Source: PALSA-693 sp963780345 (lineage in GTDB: Bacteria; Actinomycetota; Acidimicrobiia; Acidimicrobiales; Palsa-688). From it: a stretch of DNA of 64,000 bases. Made by a program: the position numbers and the translations under genes. The DNA lies in the NCBI GenBank assembly GCA_963780345.1, contig CAWABU010000006.1:1116001-1180000 (forward strand), read 5' to 3'. This document shows positions 15,781 to 24,227 of this stretch, one piece after another. The notes below the pieces were generated by a model that was not told the origin of the DNA, did not search any database, and saw only the letters and a program-made list of their open reading frames with translations. Position 1 is the stretch's first letter. Every line of letters starts with the position of its first letter.

Positions 15781-16680
15781 CTACCGGCTGGTGGCCCGGG
15801 ACGGGACGGCGATCCACGTCCGCAAGAGCATCCGCCGGCGGCCGGCATCGGGCTCGTAGTCGAACGCGGTTCGACTGTGAAGGAGAGACCGGTTATCCAT
15901 CACGATCGCCTGGCCCGCCTCCAATCGCACCCTGATCTGGACCTCGGGCAATTCGAGCACCGTATCGAGCAGGTCAAACGATTCGACCTGCAGCGGGGTC
16001 AGGGCGGGGACGCCGTCGCGGCCATGGGCGCTTTCGATGTAGTCCCGGAGATAGTTGACGCGCGGAAGGGCGCCGTTGAGATCGAGCACCGGCCGCCGGA
16101 CCGAGGTAGGCGTCCCCGGTGAGGCCTGCTCTCTGGTGTCGAAGTGGACCGGCGTCGAGAGGCATCGAAGAACGTCCGGTCGGTCCCTGAGTCGCGCCGC
16201 GACGTCGGTCACGCGTACCAAAATGAGGTCGCCGCCTTTGGGGGCCTGACGCACGCAATACAGCATGACCAGGTCCGGTATCGGCCCGGGCCGGTGGATA
16301 CCATCGGAATGCGGGTTTCCGCCGTACCGGTTGTCCGAGTAGCGGAGCTGGTGGCCTTGCTCGAACTCCCCGCCGCGATCCATGACCGGCCGAAGCAGTT
16401 GTCCGTTGCGGTCCTGAGGCAGAAGGCTGCCGATCCGTGCTGAGGTCTGAAGGGCGAATCGAGAACCGTCCGATTCCGATAGCTTGCGGCTCCCGTCGAC
16501 GATGAAGTACCCGGGCGGTGACGACAGGCATCGATGAGCGTGAGTGACCAGTGCTGATCCGAAGGCGGCACACTCTCGAGGCCAACCGCCGACCGGAGGT
16601 GCGTGGCACAGGGCCCGGGCGACGGTGGTCGACACTTGGCACAACAGCCCCGGCGGGCCGGCCGACGGCGCTTCAGGCAC
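15781..16680 (-). CDS. TauD/TfdA-clavaminate synthase-like Fe(II)/2-oxoglutarate oxygenase
   Basis: 299 residues. The iron ligands are His124-x-Asp126 (GGNPHSDGIHR) and distal His268 (MDNRSLLHSRTAF). Arg287 (MLLRTWI) is placed to bind 2-oxoglutarate. The start is taken as GTG 16680, which overlaps the end of the ATP-grasp gene by eight bases (AGTGCCTGA), implying translational coupling. Proteins of this group hydroxylate, desaturate or cyclise small molecules. In phosphonate pathways such enzymes modify the carbon skeleton, so a tailoring role is likely. Confidence 0.8.
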   Translation of the reverse strand: MPEAPSAGPPGLLCQVSTTVARALCHAPPVGGWPRECAAFGSALVTHAHRCLSSPPGYFIVDGSRKLSESDGSRFALQTSARIGSLLPQDRNGQLLRPVMDRGGEFEQGHQLRYSDNRYGGNPHSDGIHRPGPIPDLVMLYCVRQAPKGGDLILVRVTDVAARLRDRPDVLRCLSTPVHFDTREQASPGTPTSVRRPVLDLNGALPRVNYLRDYIESAHGRDGVPALTPLQVESFDLLDTVLELPEVQIRVRLEAGQAIVMDNRSLLHSRTAFDYEPDAGRRRMLLRTWIAVPSRATSR

Positions 16681-17968
16681 TGATGTCACAACCTGGGCCC
16701 GCCCCGGCGCCTTGGGCCTCTCGCAGCCAGGCCCGGATTTCTCCGCTGACGGTCTGGGCCGGCGGGATGGTGCTCGTTTCCATGGCGCGGCGCAAGTGCA
16801 TGACGGTAGCCTCACGCGAGTCACCGACCACCAGGACCTGCGCAACCAGCTCCTCGAAGCGAAGACCCAACGTCGGTTGTACGGCGCATGCATAGGTGAC
16901 GCCCGGGGACGGCGCCAGGCGGAAGCCGTCGAGAACCACCAGTTGATCGTCGGCCGCCCGGACGTCCGGGCGGAGATAGATCCGTGCTTCCAAACAGTGC
17001 GTATGTCGGTCGATCGGGACTTCCAGCGGGCTCAGGCGGTATCCCATATGAATGGCCAGCTGCAACGCGATCAGGTCTTTACCAGTCTGGGCCGTGCTCA
17101 TCCGCCAGCCGCCGGTCAGCCTCGGGTTGACCTCCATAAAGAAGTACTCGTCCTCGGTGGCGATGTACTCAAATGTCATCACGTTGGTCAGCTCGAGACA
17201 CGCCGCCAAGCGGAAACTATCCCGTCTCATCTGGACCAGCATCTCGGCGTCCACCCCCAGGACCGGCGACGCATCGACCAGCTTGCGCGCCCCCCCAAGA
17301 AGCAAGGTTTCCCGTTCGCCGAGCCCAATGGCAGTCTTGTCGGCGTCGACGGCCACCGTGACGGCGACCACCACGCCGACGGGGAGATACCTCTCGCCAT
17401 AACATGAAGCGGCCGTCGAGATGGATCGGGAGGTCAGGGCCGCAGCCAGATCGGCCCTGCTCCAGGCGACATTGACGTCGCGGCCCAGACCACCCCGCAA
17501 CGACTTCAACACCAATGGAAACCCGAAGTCGCGAGCCAGGCGGTAGATCGCGGCCGGCCCGGTCGCGTGAGGCAGAACCGGAATCCCGACCGTGGCGGCC
17601 GCTTCGACGGCAGTCGCCTTGTTCGCCGCCCGGGCTAACGCTTCGGGTGTTGGCCCCACGAATCCGATGCCTGTGGCGCGAAGCCCTTCGGCCAGTTCCA
17701 CGCTTTCGGCCAGCATCCCTGTTCCCGGGTGCACGACGTCGGCCGAAGCGGCCCGGGCGGCGGAGACAACTTGATCCGCCAATTCATACGGGTCGTCAGA
17801 TGCGCCTCCGGAAACCTCGACATGATCAGGCCCCGACCGGAGATGCAGGCGTTGTGGATCCGATCCATTTACCATGGCAATGGGAACGAATCCGGCGCGG
17901 CGACCGGCGCCCATGATGTCGATCGCCTGGGCCCCCCGGGCCGCCACCAGCATCCGTCGGGGCGTCAA
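16673..17968 (-). CDS. ATP-grasp ligase resembling biotin carboxylase
   Basis: 431 residues with the three-part layout of biotin carboxylase. The N-terminal domain starts RRMLVAARGAQAIDIMGAGR, then HPGTGMLAES and FVGPTPEAL. The ATP-grasp core has LVLKSLRGGLGRDV and FMEVNPRLTGGWRM, and the C-terminal domain starts at CLEARIYLRPD. The NPRLTGGW stretch stands where true biotin carboxylases have NTRLQVEH, and no biotin carrier gene is near. Amide or ester ligation by an acyl-phosphate is therefore more likely than carboxylation. It follows the methyltransferase gene by 12 bases and is coupled to the oxygenase gene. In this cluster it could join an amino acid to a phosphonate. Confidence 0.8.
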   Translation of the reverse strand: MTPRRMLVAARGAQAIDIMGAGRRAGFVPIAMVNGSDPQRLHLRSGPDHVEVSGGASDDPYELADQVVSAARAASADVVHPGTGMLAESVELAEGLRATGIGFVGPTPEALARAANKATAVEAAATVGIPVLPHATGPAAIYRLARDFGFPLVLKSLRGGLGRDVNVAWSRADLAAALTSRSISTAASCYGERYLPVGVVVAVTVAVDADKTAIGLGERETLLLGGARKLVDASPVLGVDAEMLVQMRRDSFRLAACLELTNVMTFEYIATEDEYFFMEVNPRLTGGWRMSTAQTGKDLIALQLAIHMGYRLSPLEVPIDRHTHCLEARIYLRPDVRAADDQLVVLDGFRLAPSPGVTYACAVQPTLGLRFEELVAQVLVVGDSREATVMHLRRAMETSTIPPAQTVSGEIRAWLREAQGAGAGPGCDISA

Positions 17969-17980
17969 TAGAATCAGTCC

Positions 17981-18631
17981 TTATCGTCCGGATCGGCGAA
18001 AGTCGCATCGCCAGTGAAATGACCCGTCGTCAGTCTGATCGCGATCAACTGCGCTCCTCAGATCGAAGCCGGAATGTAGCCGCCGAAGGTCGTCAAGATC
18101 GGCATAGAGATGCGGATGCACCTTGTCGTCGCGAGCATCTGCCTGGCAGAACGTGTTGCTGCTGACCTCTGTACCTCGGCCATAGTCGCGATGACGCTTC
18201 GAGAGCATGGTCGACAAGTAGATCCCCTCCGCCCTGAGTACCCGTCGGATCTCGCCGAGGGTGGCGGCGAAGCCCGCCTCGTCGTTGTGATACACCACAT
18301 TGAAGGCGAGGACTGCATCGAACGTGCCCGTTGGGAAGGGAAGCCCGAGCGAATCCCCCATCGCAAATCCGATCGGAAGCCGCGCCGCCCGGGCGGAGTC
18401 GGCGGCGGCGCGAACCGCCGACCAGCTCATGTCGGTAGCTTGCACCACGAAATTCTCCGAAGCGAGGAGGAGCGAGTGTCGCCCGACACCACATCCCAGG
18501 TCCAGCACTTGGCGAACCTGCAGATGGCGGAGGACAGCGACGTTCGCGACCACCCACGGGTCGGGCGTAGCCCACTCTGCTCTGCCCTCATTGGTCTGCC
18601 AGACCCGGTCCCAATACCGGTACGCCGTCAT
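17981..18631 (-). CDS. Class I SAM-dependent methyltransferase
   Basis: 216 residues from ATG 18631. Motif I is VLDLGCGVGRHSLLLA (about 42-57), followed by the acidic TDMSW, the post-II GTFDAVLAFNVVYH and RRVLRAEGIYLSTM. This is a methyltransferase-11-type small-molecule enzyme. It is the first gene of the minus-strand operon (methyltransferase, ATP-grasp, oxygenase, kinase) and is divergent from the 81-residue gene at 18815. The 183-base spacer should hold both promoters. Confidence 0.85.
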   Translation of the reverse strand: MTAYRYWDRVWQTNEGRAEWATPDPWVVANVAVLRHLQVRQVLDLGCGVGRHSLLLASENFVVQATDMSWSAVRAAADSARAARLPIGFAMGDSLGLPFPTGTFDAVLAFNVVYHNDEAGFAATLGEIRRVLRAEGIYLSTMLSKRHRDYGRGTEVSSNTFCQADARDDKVHPHLYADLDDLRRLHSGFDLRSAVDRDQTDDGSFHWRCDFRRSGR

Positions 18632-18814
18632 AGGTTGTAGTCCAGTGTAGGTTTCCGGAGGAAGATAGGTCCGCCCGACAAAGTTACACTAAGACTCTTG
18701 ATCTCCGACCTTTCGCAAGGTAGGGTCGCTTCCTGCGGGAAAACTATCTATACGCCAGGGCTCCGGGCGCATGAGGCGGGGGCCGATCGTAACCTCGCGT
18801 GAGGAGGGACCAGA

Positions 18815-19060
18815 GTGGCCACAGAGGAAGAACGGGTAGCCGAGGTTGAGCGACTGGCCCATGCGGCCAGCATTCTCCGGGAGACCCGCACCGGCCTGGT
18901 GCTAACAGGACGGATCAAGAACGGGAAGCTGGAACTCGACCAGGCCACTCTGGACGAAATCGCCTCCCGCTTCCCGGAAGCCGATACCGCGTTCATCGCC
19001 TTGAACTCACCATTCGATAGCGACTCCATCTCCGTCAGGTCGATCGGCACCGCAGTCTGA
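18815..19060 (+). CDS. 81-residue protein of unknown function, first gene of the phosphonate operon
   Basis: Starts at GTG 18815 after GAGGAGGGA. The N-terminal third is a charged helix (EEERVAEVERLAHAASILRE). The middle looks beta-rich (TGLVLTGRIKNGKLELDQ), followed by LDEIASRFPEADTAFIAL and a polar tail (DSDSISVRSIGTAV). I do not recognise the family. It heads the operon that contains the PEP mutase and a protein with a PqqD-like C-terminus, so it could be a peptide substrate, a carrier or scaffold for biosynthesis, or a small regulator. The polar Ser/Asp-rich C-terminus would be the part to inspect for modification. Confidence 0.6.
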   Translation: MATEEERVAEVERLAHAASILRETRTGLVLTGRIKNGKLELDQATLDEIASRFPEADTAFIALNSPFDSDSISVRSIGTAV

Positions 19061-19099
19061 CACCGGCTATTCCCCGACCGGATACCACCGGTACTCCTC

Positions 19100-19981
19100 A
19101 TGCCCGCACGGGAGCGGCAGGCTCCCATCGATGCCAGTCCAAATGACGCCCTAAGCTCCCTTCTTCACGGGCAGCCATCGCCAGGGCTCATCCACGACAT
19201 CGCCGCCGTGTCGATGGATTACTGGTACCCAGCCCAGGATTTCTCAACCTACCTTGGCTGCCTGGACGCGGCCGTCGTCCTGGAGCCTCCTCCGTTCGGA
19301 ACTTTCGAATACGGCCAGATTTACCGGACCGCTGCTGTCGATCCTCGATGGATGGCCGTCTCGGTTCTTACCAACGCCCAGCGGGAGGGTGAAGGAGCGA
19401 CGCGATTGTGGTCGCTCGCCGCCTGTGCCCAGGACTTCGAGCACAAAGACCTGCTGAAGCGGCACGCATGGGACGAGTCCCGGCACAGCTTAAACTATTT
19501 GACCCTGATGAAGCTGTCGTTCCCTGGAGCGCTATCACCTGAGTTCGCCACCAGCCTTCGCCAGCTGTCACCAAGATTTTCGATGGCCGATGAGCCGGTC
19601 CCCGTCAGCGAATCGGGGTTTGCCCGGACACCGACGCTCGACGACTTTCTGCAGATGAATATCGCCGAAATCCGCACTGCCATCCACCACACTCTCCAGC
19701 GCCCCATGCTCAGCTCGCACGTGCCGGATCGGAATCGGAGCAAGATCAAGAGACTGCAGGACGATCTCCTGAGCGACGAGTTGCGTCATATCGCCTACAC
19801 GGGAGCCTTGATCGAGCGCATGGCGTTCGGATTGGACACTGAAGATTTGCTCAGACTTTTTCGTCGGCGTTTGCGAGAATTCAACGGTATGACTACGGCC
19901 GAACTCGGCGGAAGCGTCGCCGAGCGCGCCCGAATTTGCGGCGCAGCTCCGGCTGACTCCGGACGCCAGCTCCAGGCGTGA
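19100..19981 (+). CDS. Ferritin-like diiron protein (putative oxygenase)
   Basis: 293 residues from ATG 19100. Helical, with carboxylate/histidine motifs of ferritin-like diiron enzymes: Glu98 (QREGEGATRLW), Glu126-x-x-His129 (WDESRHSLNY) and a second E-x-x-H near residue 230 (LSDELRHIAYTG). A fourth carboxylate may come from MNIAEIRTAIHH. I cannot assign the subfamily. N-oxygenases, desaturases and C-C cleaving enzymes share this scaffold. The downstream gene begins inside its stop (GTGA), so it is part of the phosphonate operon and presumably oxidises an intermediate. Confidence 0.65.
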   Translation: MPARERQAPIDASPNDALSSLLHGQPSPGLIHDIAAVSMDYWYPAQDFSTYLGCLDAAVVLEPPPFGTFEYGQIYRTAAVDPRWMAVSVLTNAQREGEGATRLWSLAACAQDFEHKDLLKRHAWDESRHSLNYLTLMKLSFPGALSPEFATSLRQLSPRFSMADEPVPVSESGFARTPTLDDFLQMNIAEIRTAIHHTLQRPMLSSHVPDRNRSKIKRLQDDLLSDELRHIAYTGALIERMAFGLDTEDLLRLFRRRLREFNGMTTAELGGSVAERARICGAAPADSGRQLQA

Positions 19982-21201
19982 TCGAATCTGATCGTTCACC
20001 GGCTCGCTCGCGCCGGGTGGGTGACGCCGGGCCACCCGGCCGGATCGATGCGCCGTTGTCGGTCGACCTCAGCGACGTACTTGGCCACGCCGGTAGCTCC
20101 GAAGCGGAGCTCGTCGAGCGAGTTGACCGCGAGTGCGAGCTCCGACCGGGTGACGTCCTCCTGGCGGCGGGATCGTTGGTCGAGGGGCTGGGGAACACCA
20201 AGTCGGACATCGACCTGATCCTGATCCGTACGGACGACGCCGATGGCACCAAGCTTGACGAGGACTTCGGCTTCATGCTGGGTCGGGTCGTGACCGACAT
20301 CCGGGTCCTGGCGTCATCGTCAGTTCAACAGCTCACCGGCCGGCTCCAAGCTTGGGCCGGTCAACCATGGGCGGTGCTGAGGCTGGCGGACTTCAGCCTG
20401 GATGAAAGGTTGCTTCTCCATCGCCTCGCCCACGGACGCCAGATCCACCCGGTTGGACCGCGGACGCCGGTGATCCGGTATCCGGTATCGAGGCGCGACC
20501 TGTCGAGACTCAAGCTCCACATCGCTCGTCACATGGCCCGAACCATCATGGTCGACATGGTGGGCTACCGGGATGTGTTCGACCACGCCTCGCTGGTCTT
20601 CGCGGCCCAGGATCTTCTTGGTCATGCGGTCGATGGACTGCTGGCCGGGTTCGGTGTGACCAACCCTCACGCCAAATGGAGGAACCGCCTGCTCGCGACG
20701 CTCCCGGATGGCTGGTCGACCGGCCTGGGACACCGGCTATCCGAGGTCGGGCCGGCGGACGCCCATTGGAGCTTGCACCAGGGGCCTCCAACGCGCCAAC
20801 GCCAGGCCGCAACAGCTTATGCGCAGCGGATCGCCGCCTTTGCCCGAGCGACATTGGCGTGGAGCGAATCACAGCTCGTGTGGCCGGTGACCTCATCAGA
20901 CCTGGTCTACCAGTGGACCTCGAGTCCACGAGAGGGTTCCTACGTCCTGCCCCAACTGGAGTTCGATGTCGATTTCGTGTTCGCGGCCGGCGGCATCGCG
21001 GTCGCCCGGCTCAACGAGCCCGGGATCCCTCTACGCCTGAGCGGACCCGAGTTCGCCCTGTTGCTTCTCTTCGACGGGCGCACTTCAGCCTCCGAAGCCA
21101 TATCGGCTCTGGGAGATCGTGCGGGCGGCCCGCTCACCGAGGACGAGATCTCCTCCGTGGCGACGCTGGCCATCGGAGCCGGAATCTGTGTCGGCTCCTG
21201 A
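19978..21201 (+). CDS. Nucleotidyltransferase-fold protein with PqqD-like C-terminal domain
   Basis: 407 residues from GTG 19978, overlapping the previous stop by four bases. Gly65-Ser66 followed by SDID (Asp77, Asp79) is the pol-beta-type nucleotidyltransferase motif. Asp107 (VVTDIRVL) can be the third metal carboxylate, so the active site looks complete. Residues about 150-300 are helical. The last 80 residues (IPLRLSGPEFALLLLFDGRT, SASEAISAL ... LAIGAGIC) have the spacing of PqqD-like winged-helix domains, which serve as leader-peptide recognition elements in RiPP pathways. The protein may transfer a nucleotide to a phosphonate or to a peptide; neither is proven. Confidence 0.65.
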   Translation: MIESDRSPARSRRVGDAGPPGRIDAPLSVDLSDVLGHAGSSEAELVERVDRECELRPGDVLLAAGSLVEGLGNTKSDIDLILIRTDDADGTKLDEDFGFMLGRVVTDIRVLASSSVQQLTGRLQAWAGQPWAVLRLADFSLDERLLLHRLAHGRQIHPVGPRTPVIRYPVSRRDLSRLKLHIARHMARTIMVDMVGYRDVFDHASLVFAAQDLLGHAVDGLLAGFGVTNPHAKWRNRLLATLPDGWSTGLGHRLSEVGPADAHWSLHQGPPTRQRQAATAYAQRIAAFARATLAWSESQLVWPVTSSDLVYQWTSSPREGSYVLPQLEFDVDFVFAAGGIAVARLNEPGIPLRLSGPEFALLLLFDGRTSASEAISALGDRAGGPLTEDEISSVATLAIGAGICVGS

Positions 21202-22343
21202 GGTCGAACGGAAGCCACCAGTCAACGGCGGCGTCCCGGGGTCCGCGTTGACGGTCCCGCGTCCCGTCGCGGCGGCCATCGCCGATCTGGGCGACGCGCT
21301 CGGTGCGGTCGGCTACGGCGACCTGGTCACGGCTTTCAACCCGTTGGCACCGTCCTCATCCGGGTGGGAACGCGGCCCGCGGCTCGGTCGATGACCGGCT
21401 GCGAGCCGTCGTGGACCTCTTCTTGTTTGGTGGATCCGTGTCGCCGGACCAGTTGCCCGATCGGGTCCGTGACCATCTGGACCTGCTCGCCGGCGCCGGC
21501 CTGCTCGTCTTCGAAAGCTCAGGGACCGTCCGCACGGCCGGAGTAGTGGTACAGCTGCTGTTCGGAAACTGGATGATCTGCCAGCCGCCTCAGGCCAATC
21601 CTCAGCTGTACCTCGGCGAAGACTCCTTGGCGCTGCTCAGCCGGCTGCGGCCTGGTCCCTCCCGCCGGGCCCTCGACCTGTGCAGCGGCACCGGACTCCA
21701 GGCCCTTCACTGCGCCCGTCACGTCGAGCACGTCACTGCGGTCGAACTCGACGTGGGGGCGGCGACCGTGTGCTCTCTGAACGTCGAGATGAACCGCTTG
21801 CATCAACAGGTAGAGGTCCGGAACGGCGACCTGTACCAGCCCGTGACGGGCCGAAGATTCGACTTCGTCTCGGCCAACCCACCGACCCTGCCCTACCCCG
21901 ACGATCTACCACCACCAGCGGTGGGACACGGCGGGACGGACGGCACCGATGCCACCGCCCGAATACTGTCCGGACTGGATGTGGTACTTGACGCCGGGGG
22001 GCACGCCCAGATGGTGGGAATGGCCCTCTCGGAGGGGCAGACCCTGCGAGGTGCAGATCGGATGGCCACCATCGCTTCGGAACACGATCTTCAGGTGCGC
22101 TGCCTTGTCACCTCGCACGCCTCGCTGGGTGAGAGCAGCCCACTTCTGGAACAACTCGTGCAGTCGGTATCGGCGATCACCGCTTGCGATCCGGCGCGAG
22201 TGCGAAGTTCCTACCTCGATCTACTCGCCCGAGTCAGCTGTGATCACCTCAGCACCTTCTTCCTCCACGTCACCGCCGGTCCGGGACGGTTGCAGATCGT
22301 TGACGTCGCGCCTCCAGCCGACCAGCTGCGTTGGCATGCCTGA
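21188..22343 (+). CDS. HemK/PrmC-like class I methyltransferase, interrupted by a frameshift
   Basis: Starts at GTG 21188, overlapping the previous gene. The N-terminal helical part (VAAAIADLGDALGAVGYGDL) is in one frame to about 21370. The rest (SVDDRLRAVVDLFLFGGSVS onward) is in another, consistent with a one-base insertion or two-base deletion in 21345-21395. The catalytic domain is complete: ALDLCSGTGLQALHCA (motif I), TAVELD, and SANPPTLPYP, the N-P-P-(Y/T) motif of enzymes that methylate amide or amine nitrogen. The layout of a helical N-domain, a LFL-x-G segment and then the methyltransferase matches a known actinobacterial group. It overlaps the PEP mutase start by eight bases. Confidence 0.65.
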
Positions 22344-23187
22344 AGCCCGGTCGACCCCGACGGCACCGACCCTCCGCGGCGTCAGGCTGGTCGCCGGGGC
22401 CTATGATGCCATGAGTGCCGCCCTGGTCCAGCGGGCGGGTTTTGACGCCGTCTGGGCCAGCGGCTTCAGCATCTCGGCGTCGAGACTGCTACCCGACTGC
22501 AACGCCATGACCGTCGAGGACCTCGCGGAGCGCGTCGCCCAGATGACCCCTGCTCTCGAAGTGCCCATCGTGGTCGACTGTGACGAAGGGTACGGCGCCC
22601 TCGACGACACCCGCCGCCTGGTCCGTCGCCTCGCTGCGTGCGGTGTCGCCGGTGTGTGCATCGAAGACACCGTCTACCCCAAGACGAACAGCTTCTGCGA
22701 CGATCCATCACGAGCCCTGATCGAGCTCCCGGTCTTTGCCGAAAAGGTGAAGGCGGTCAGAGACGAGGCTCCGCACCTTGCCGTCATAGCCAGGACCGAG
22801 AGCCTCATCGCCGGCTACGCCCTCCAGGACGCGATCGACCGGGCCGACCAAATGGCGCAGCTCGGGGTCGACTACCTCGTCATCCATTCTCGATACCGGA
22901 CGATGGATGAGTTTCGCTGGCTGGCCTGCGCCTGGTCAGGACGGGCGCCGCTTATCGTGATCCCGACCCTCCTCGAGGATGGGTCGTGGCAGGAGCTGCT
23001 GGACATGGGTTTCGCCATGGTGATCTACGCCAATCAAGTTCTGCGCGCCGCGGTTACCGCCCAGGAGCGAATCCTCGGGCAGATCCTCAACCTGGGGATC
23101 GGTGGTCCGGGCCAACAGGAGTTGGCATCACTGGACCATCTCTTCGATCTGACGAACCTGCGAACCAGTCTGACCCGGCTCACCTGA
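22336..23187 (+). CDS. pepM: Phosphoenolpyruvate mutase (PEP phosphonomutase)
   Basis: 283 residues from ATG 22336, overlapping the methyltransferase stop. It belongs to the isocitrate lyase/PEP mutase superfamily. Trp40-x-Ser42-Gly43, Asp54 and Asn56, the Mg ligands Asp81 and Asp83 (VVDCDEGYG), Glu110, Arg153 (ARTESLIAG) and His184 align with PEP mutase. The gating loop reads EDTVYPKTNS (110-119), keeping the catalytic Lys116 and the diagnostic Asn118 and Ser119. The usual Lys of the EDK-x5-NS signature is Thr112. The enzyme converts PEP to phosphonopyruvate, forming the C-P bond that starts nearly all phosphonate pathways. The decarboxylase genes follow at once. Confidence 0.88.
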   Translation: MPEARSTPTAPTLRGVRLVAGAYDAMSAALVQRAGFDAVWASGFSISASRLLPDCNAMTVEDLAERVAQMTPALEVPIVVDCDEGYGALDDTRRLVRRLAACGVAGVCIEDTVYPKTNSFCDDPSRALIELPVFAEKVKAVRDEAPHLAVIARTESLIAGYALQDAIDRADQMAQLGVDYLVIHSRYRTMDEFRWLACAWSGRAPLIVIPTLLEDGSWQELLDMGFAMVIYANQVLRAAVTAQERILGQILNLGIGGPGQQELASLDHLFDLTNLRTSLTRLT

Positions 23188-23196
23188 CGCTTCCAC

Positions 23197-23673
23197 ATGC
23201 CAAGCAAAGCAGCCGTCGATCGGATCATCGAAGCCCTCGATCGACAGCGAATCGATTGCCTTCTGACCGTGCCCGCGGCCGGGCTGCACGGCCTGTACTC
23301 TTCCTTCGAATCGTCGGCGCAGCTGGTATACGCCACCCGCGAGGAAGAAGCCGTCGCCCTGGCCTGCGGCCTGGTCCTCGGCGGTCGCCGGCCGATCGTG
23401 GTCATGCAGCAGACCGGAGTCGGGAACGCCATAAACGCCGTGCTATCGCTTGCTGACGCCTACGAGTTGGCCTTCCCCATCCTGGTGGCGGACCGTACCG
23501 CGCAGGATCCCAATCCGGTGCAACGAGTGAGCTCGACCGGCACCAGGCAGGCGCTCGGTGGCCTGGGCTTTGTCGAGATCGACTGGGAAGCATCGTCGGC
23601 CATCGATCGGTTCGAAGCCCACGTCGCCGGTGGCGTCCGTTGGATCGTCAGCCCTATGGTCGGGGCCGGGTAA
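23197..23673 (+). CDS. Phosphonopyruvate (or sulfopyruvate) decarboxylase, alpha subunit
   Basis: 158 residues: only the N-terminal pyrimidine-binding half of a thiamine-diphosphate decarboxylase. It contains the catalytic Glu region (YATREEEAVALACGLVLGGR), GVGNAINAVLSLADAY and the closing segment before the missing linker. In most phosphonate producers the decarboxylase is one chain of about 380 residues; here it is split, as in the methanogen sulfopyruvate decarboxylase ComDE. The partner gene overlaps the stop by one base (TAATG). Together they should turn phosphonopyruvate into phosphonoacetaldehyde and pull the unfavourable mutase reaction forward. Confidence 0.82.
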   Translation: MPSKAAVDRIIEALDRQRIDCLLTVPAAGLHGLYSSFESSAQLVYATREEEAVALACGLVLGGRRPIVVMQQTGVGNAINAVLSLADAYELAFPILVADRTAQDPNPVQRVSSTGTRQALGGLGFVEIDWEASSAIDRFEAHVAGGVRWIVSPMVGAG

Positions 23674-24227
23674 TGGACCGGGCTACTGCAGTGCGGGCGA
23701 TCATCGACGCCGCCGAGCCACGCGACTTTTTGGTGGCGGCCCTGGGCTACATCAGCAGGGACGTCAACACCTTCGGCCGCCAGATCGCCGATCGATGCTT
23801 CTGCTGCATGGGCTCGATGGGAAGCGTGACCCCCCTGGCCCTCGGCATATCACTGGCCCGCCCGACGGAAAGAATTCTCGCTCTGGAAGGCGACGGTTCG
23901 TTGCTCATGAACCTGGGGAGTCTGGTAACCCTGCGTCGATACGGGTCGCCGCAATGCCGGCTGCTGGTCTTCGACAACGGCTGCTACGAATCGACGGGCG
24001 GCCAGCCGTCCCAACCGGCCGGGTTCGAACTGGAACGGGTGTGCGCCGCCGCTGGCCTCAAGACCGAAGTGACGGAGTCCGCGTCCGGCATCGCACCCTT
24101 TCTCGCCGATCCGCTCGGCCAGGTGCTGGTCATCAAAGTTGCTCGCGGCGGCTCGTCTCCGAGAATCGATGCGATGCCCGCAGAGATTGCTGGTCGCTTC
24201 GCCCGGCAGCTTCAGACGGGCGGATGA
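23673..24227 (+). CDS. Phosphonopyruvate (or sulfopyruvate) decarboxylase, beta subunit
   Basis: 184 residues from ATG 23673. This is the diphosphate-binding half: CCMGSMGSVTPLALGISLA, then the Mg/ThDP motif EGDGSLLMNLGSL, ending with FDNGCYESTGGQPS. The Asn-Gly ... ES-TGG-QPS string is characteristic of phosphonopyruvate and sulfopyruvate decarboxylases. It pairs with the alpha subunit directly upstream. It is the last gene of the plus-strand phosphonate operon, and its TGA abuts the stop of the convergent JmjC-type gene (TGATCA). No aminotransferase or alcohol dehydrogenase for phosphonoacetaldehyde is visible in the window. Confidence 0.85.
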   Translation: MDRATAVRAIIDAAEPRDFLVAALGYISRDVNTFGRQIADRCFCCMGSMGSVTPLALGISLARPTERILALEGDGSLLMNLGSLVTLRRYGSPQCRLLVFDNGCYESTGGQPSQPAGFELERVCAAAGLKTEVTESASGIAPFLADPLGQVLVIKVARGGSSPRIDAMPAEIAGRFARQLQTGG

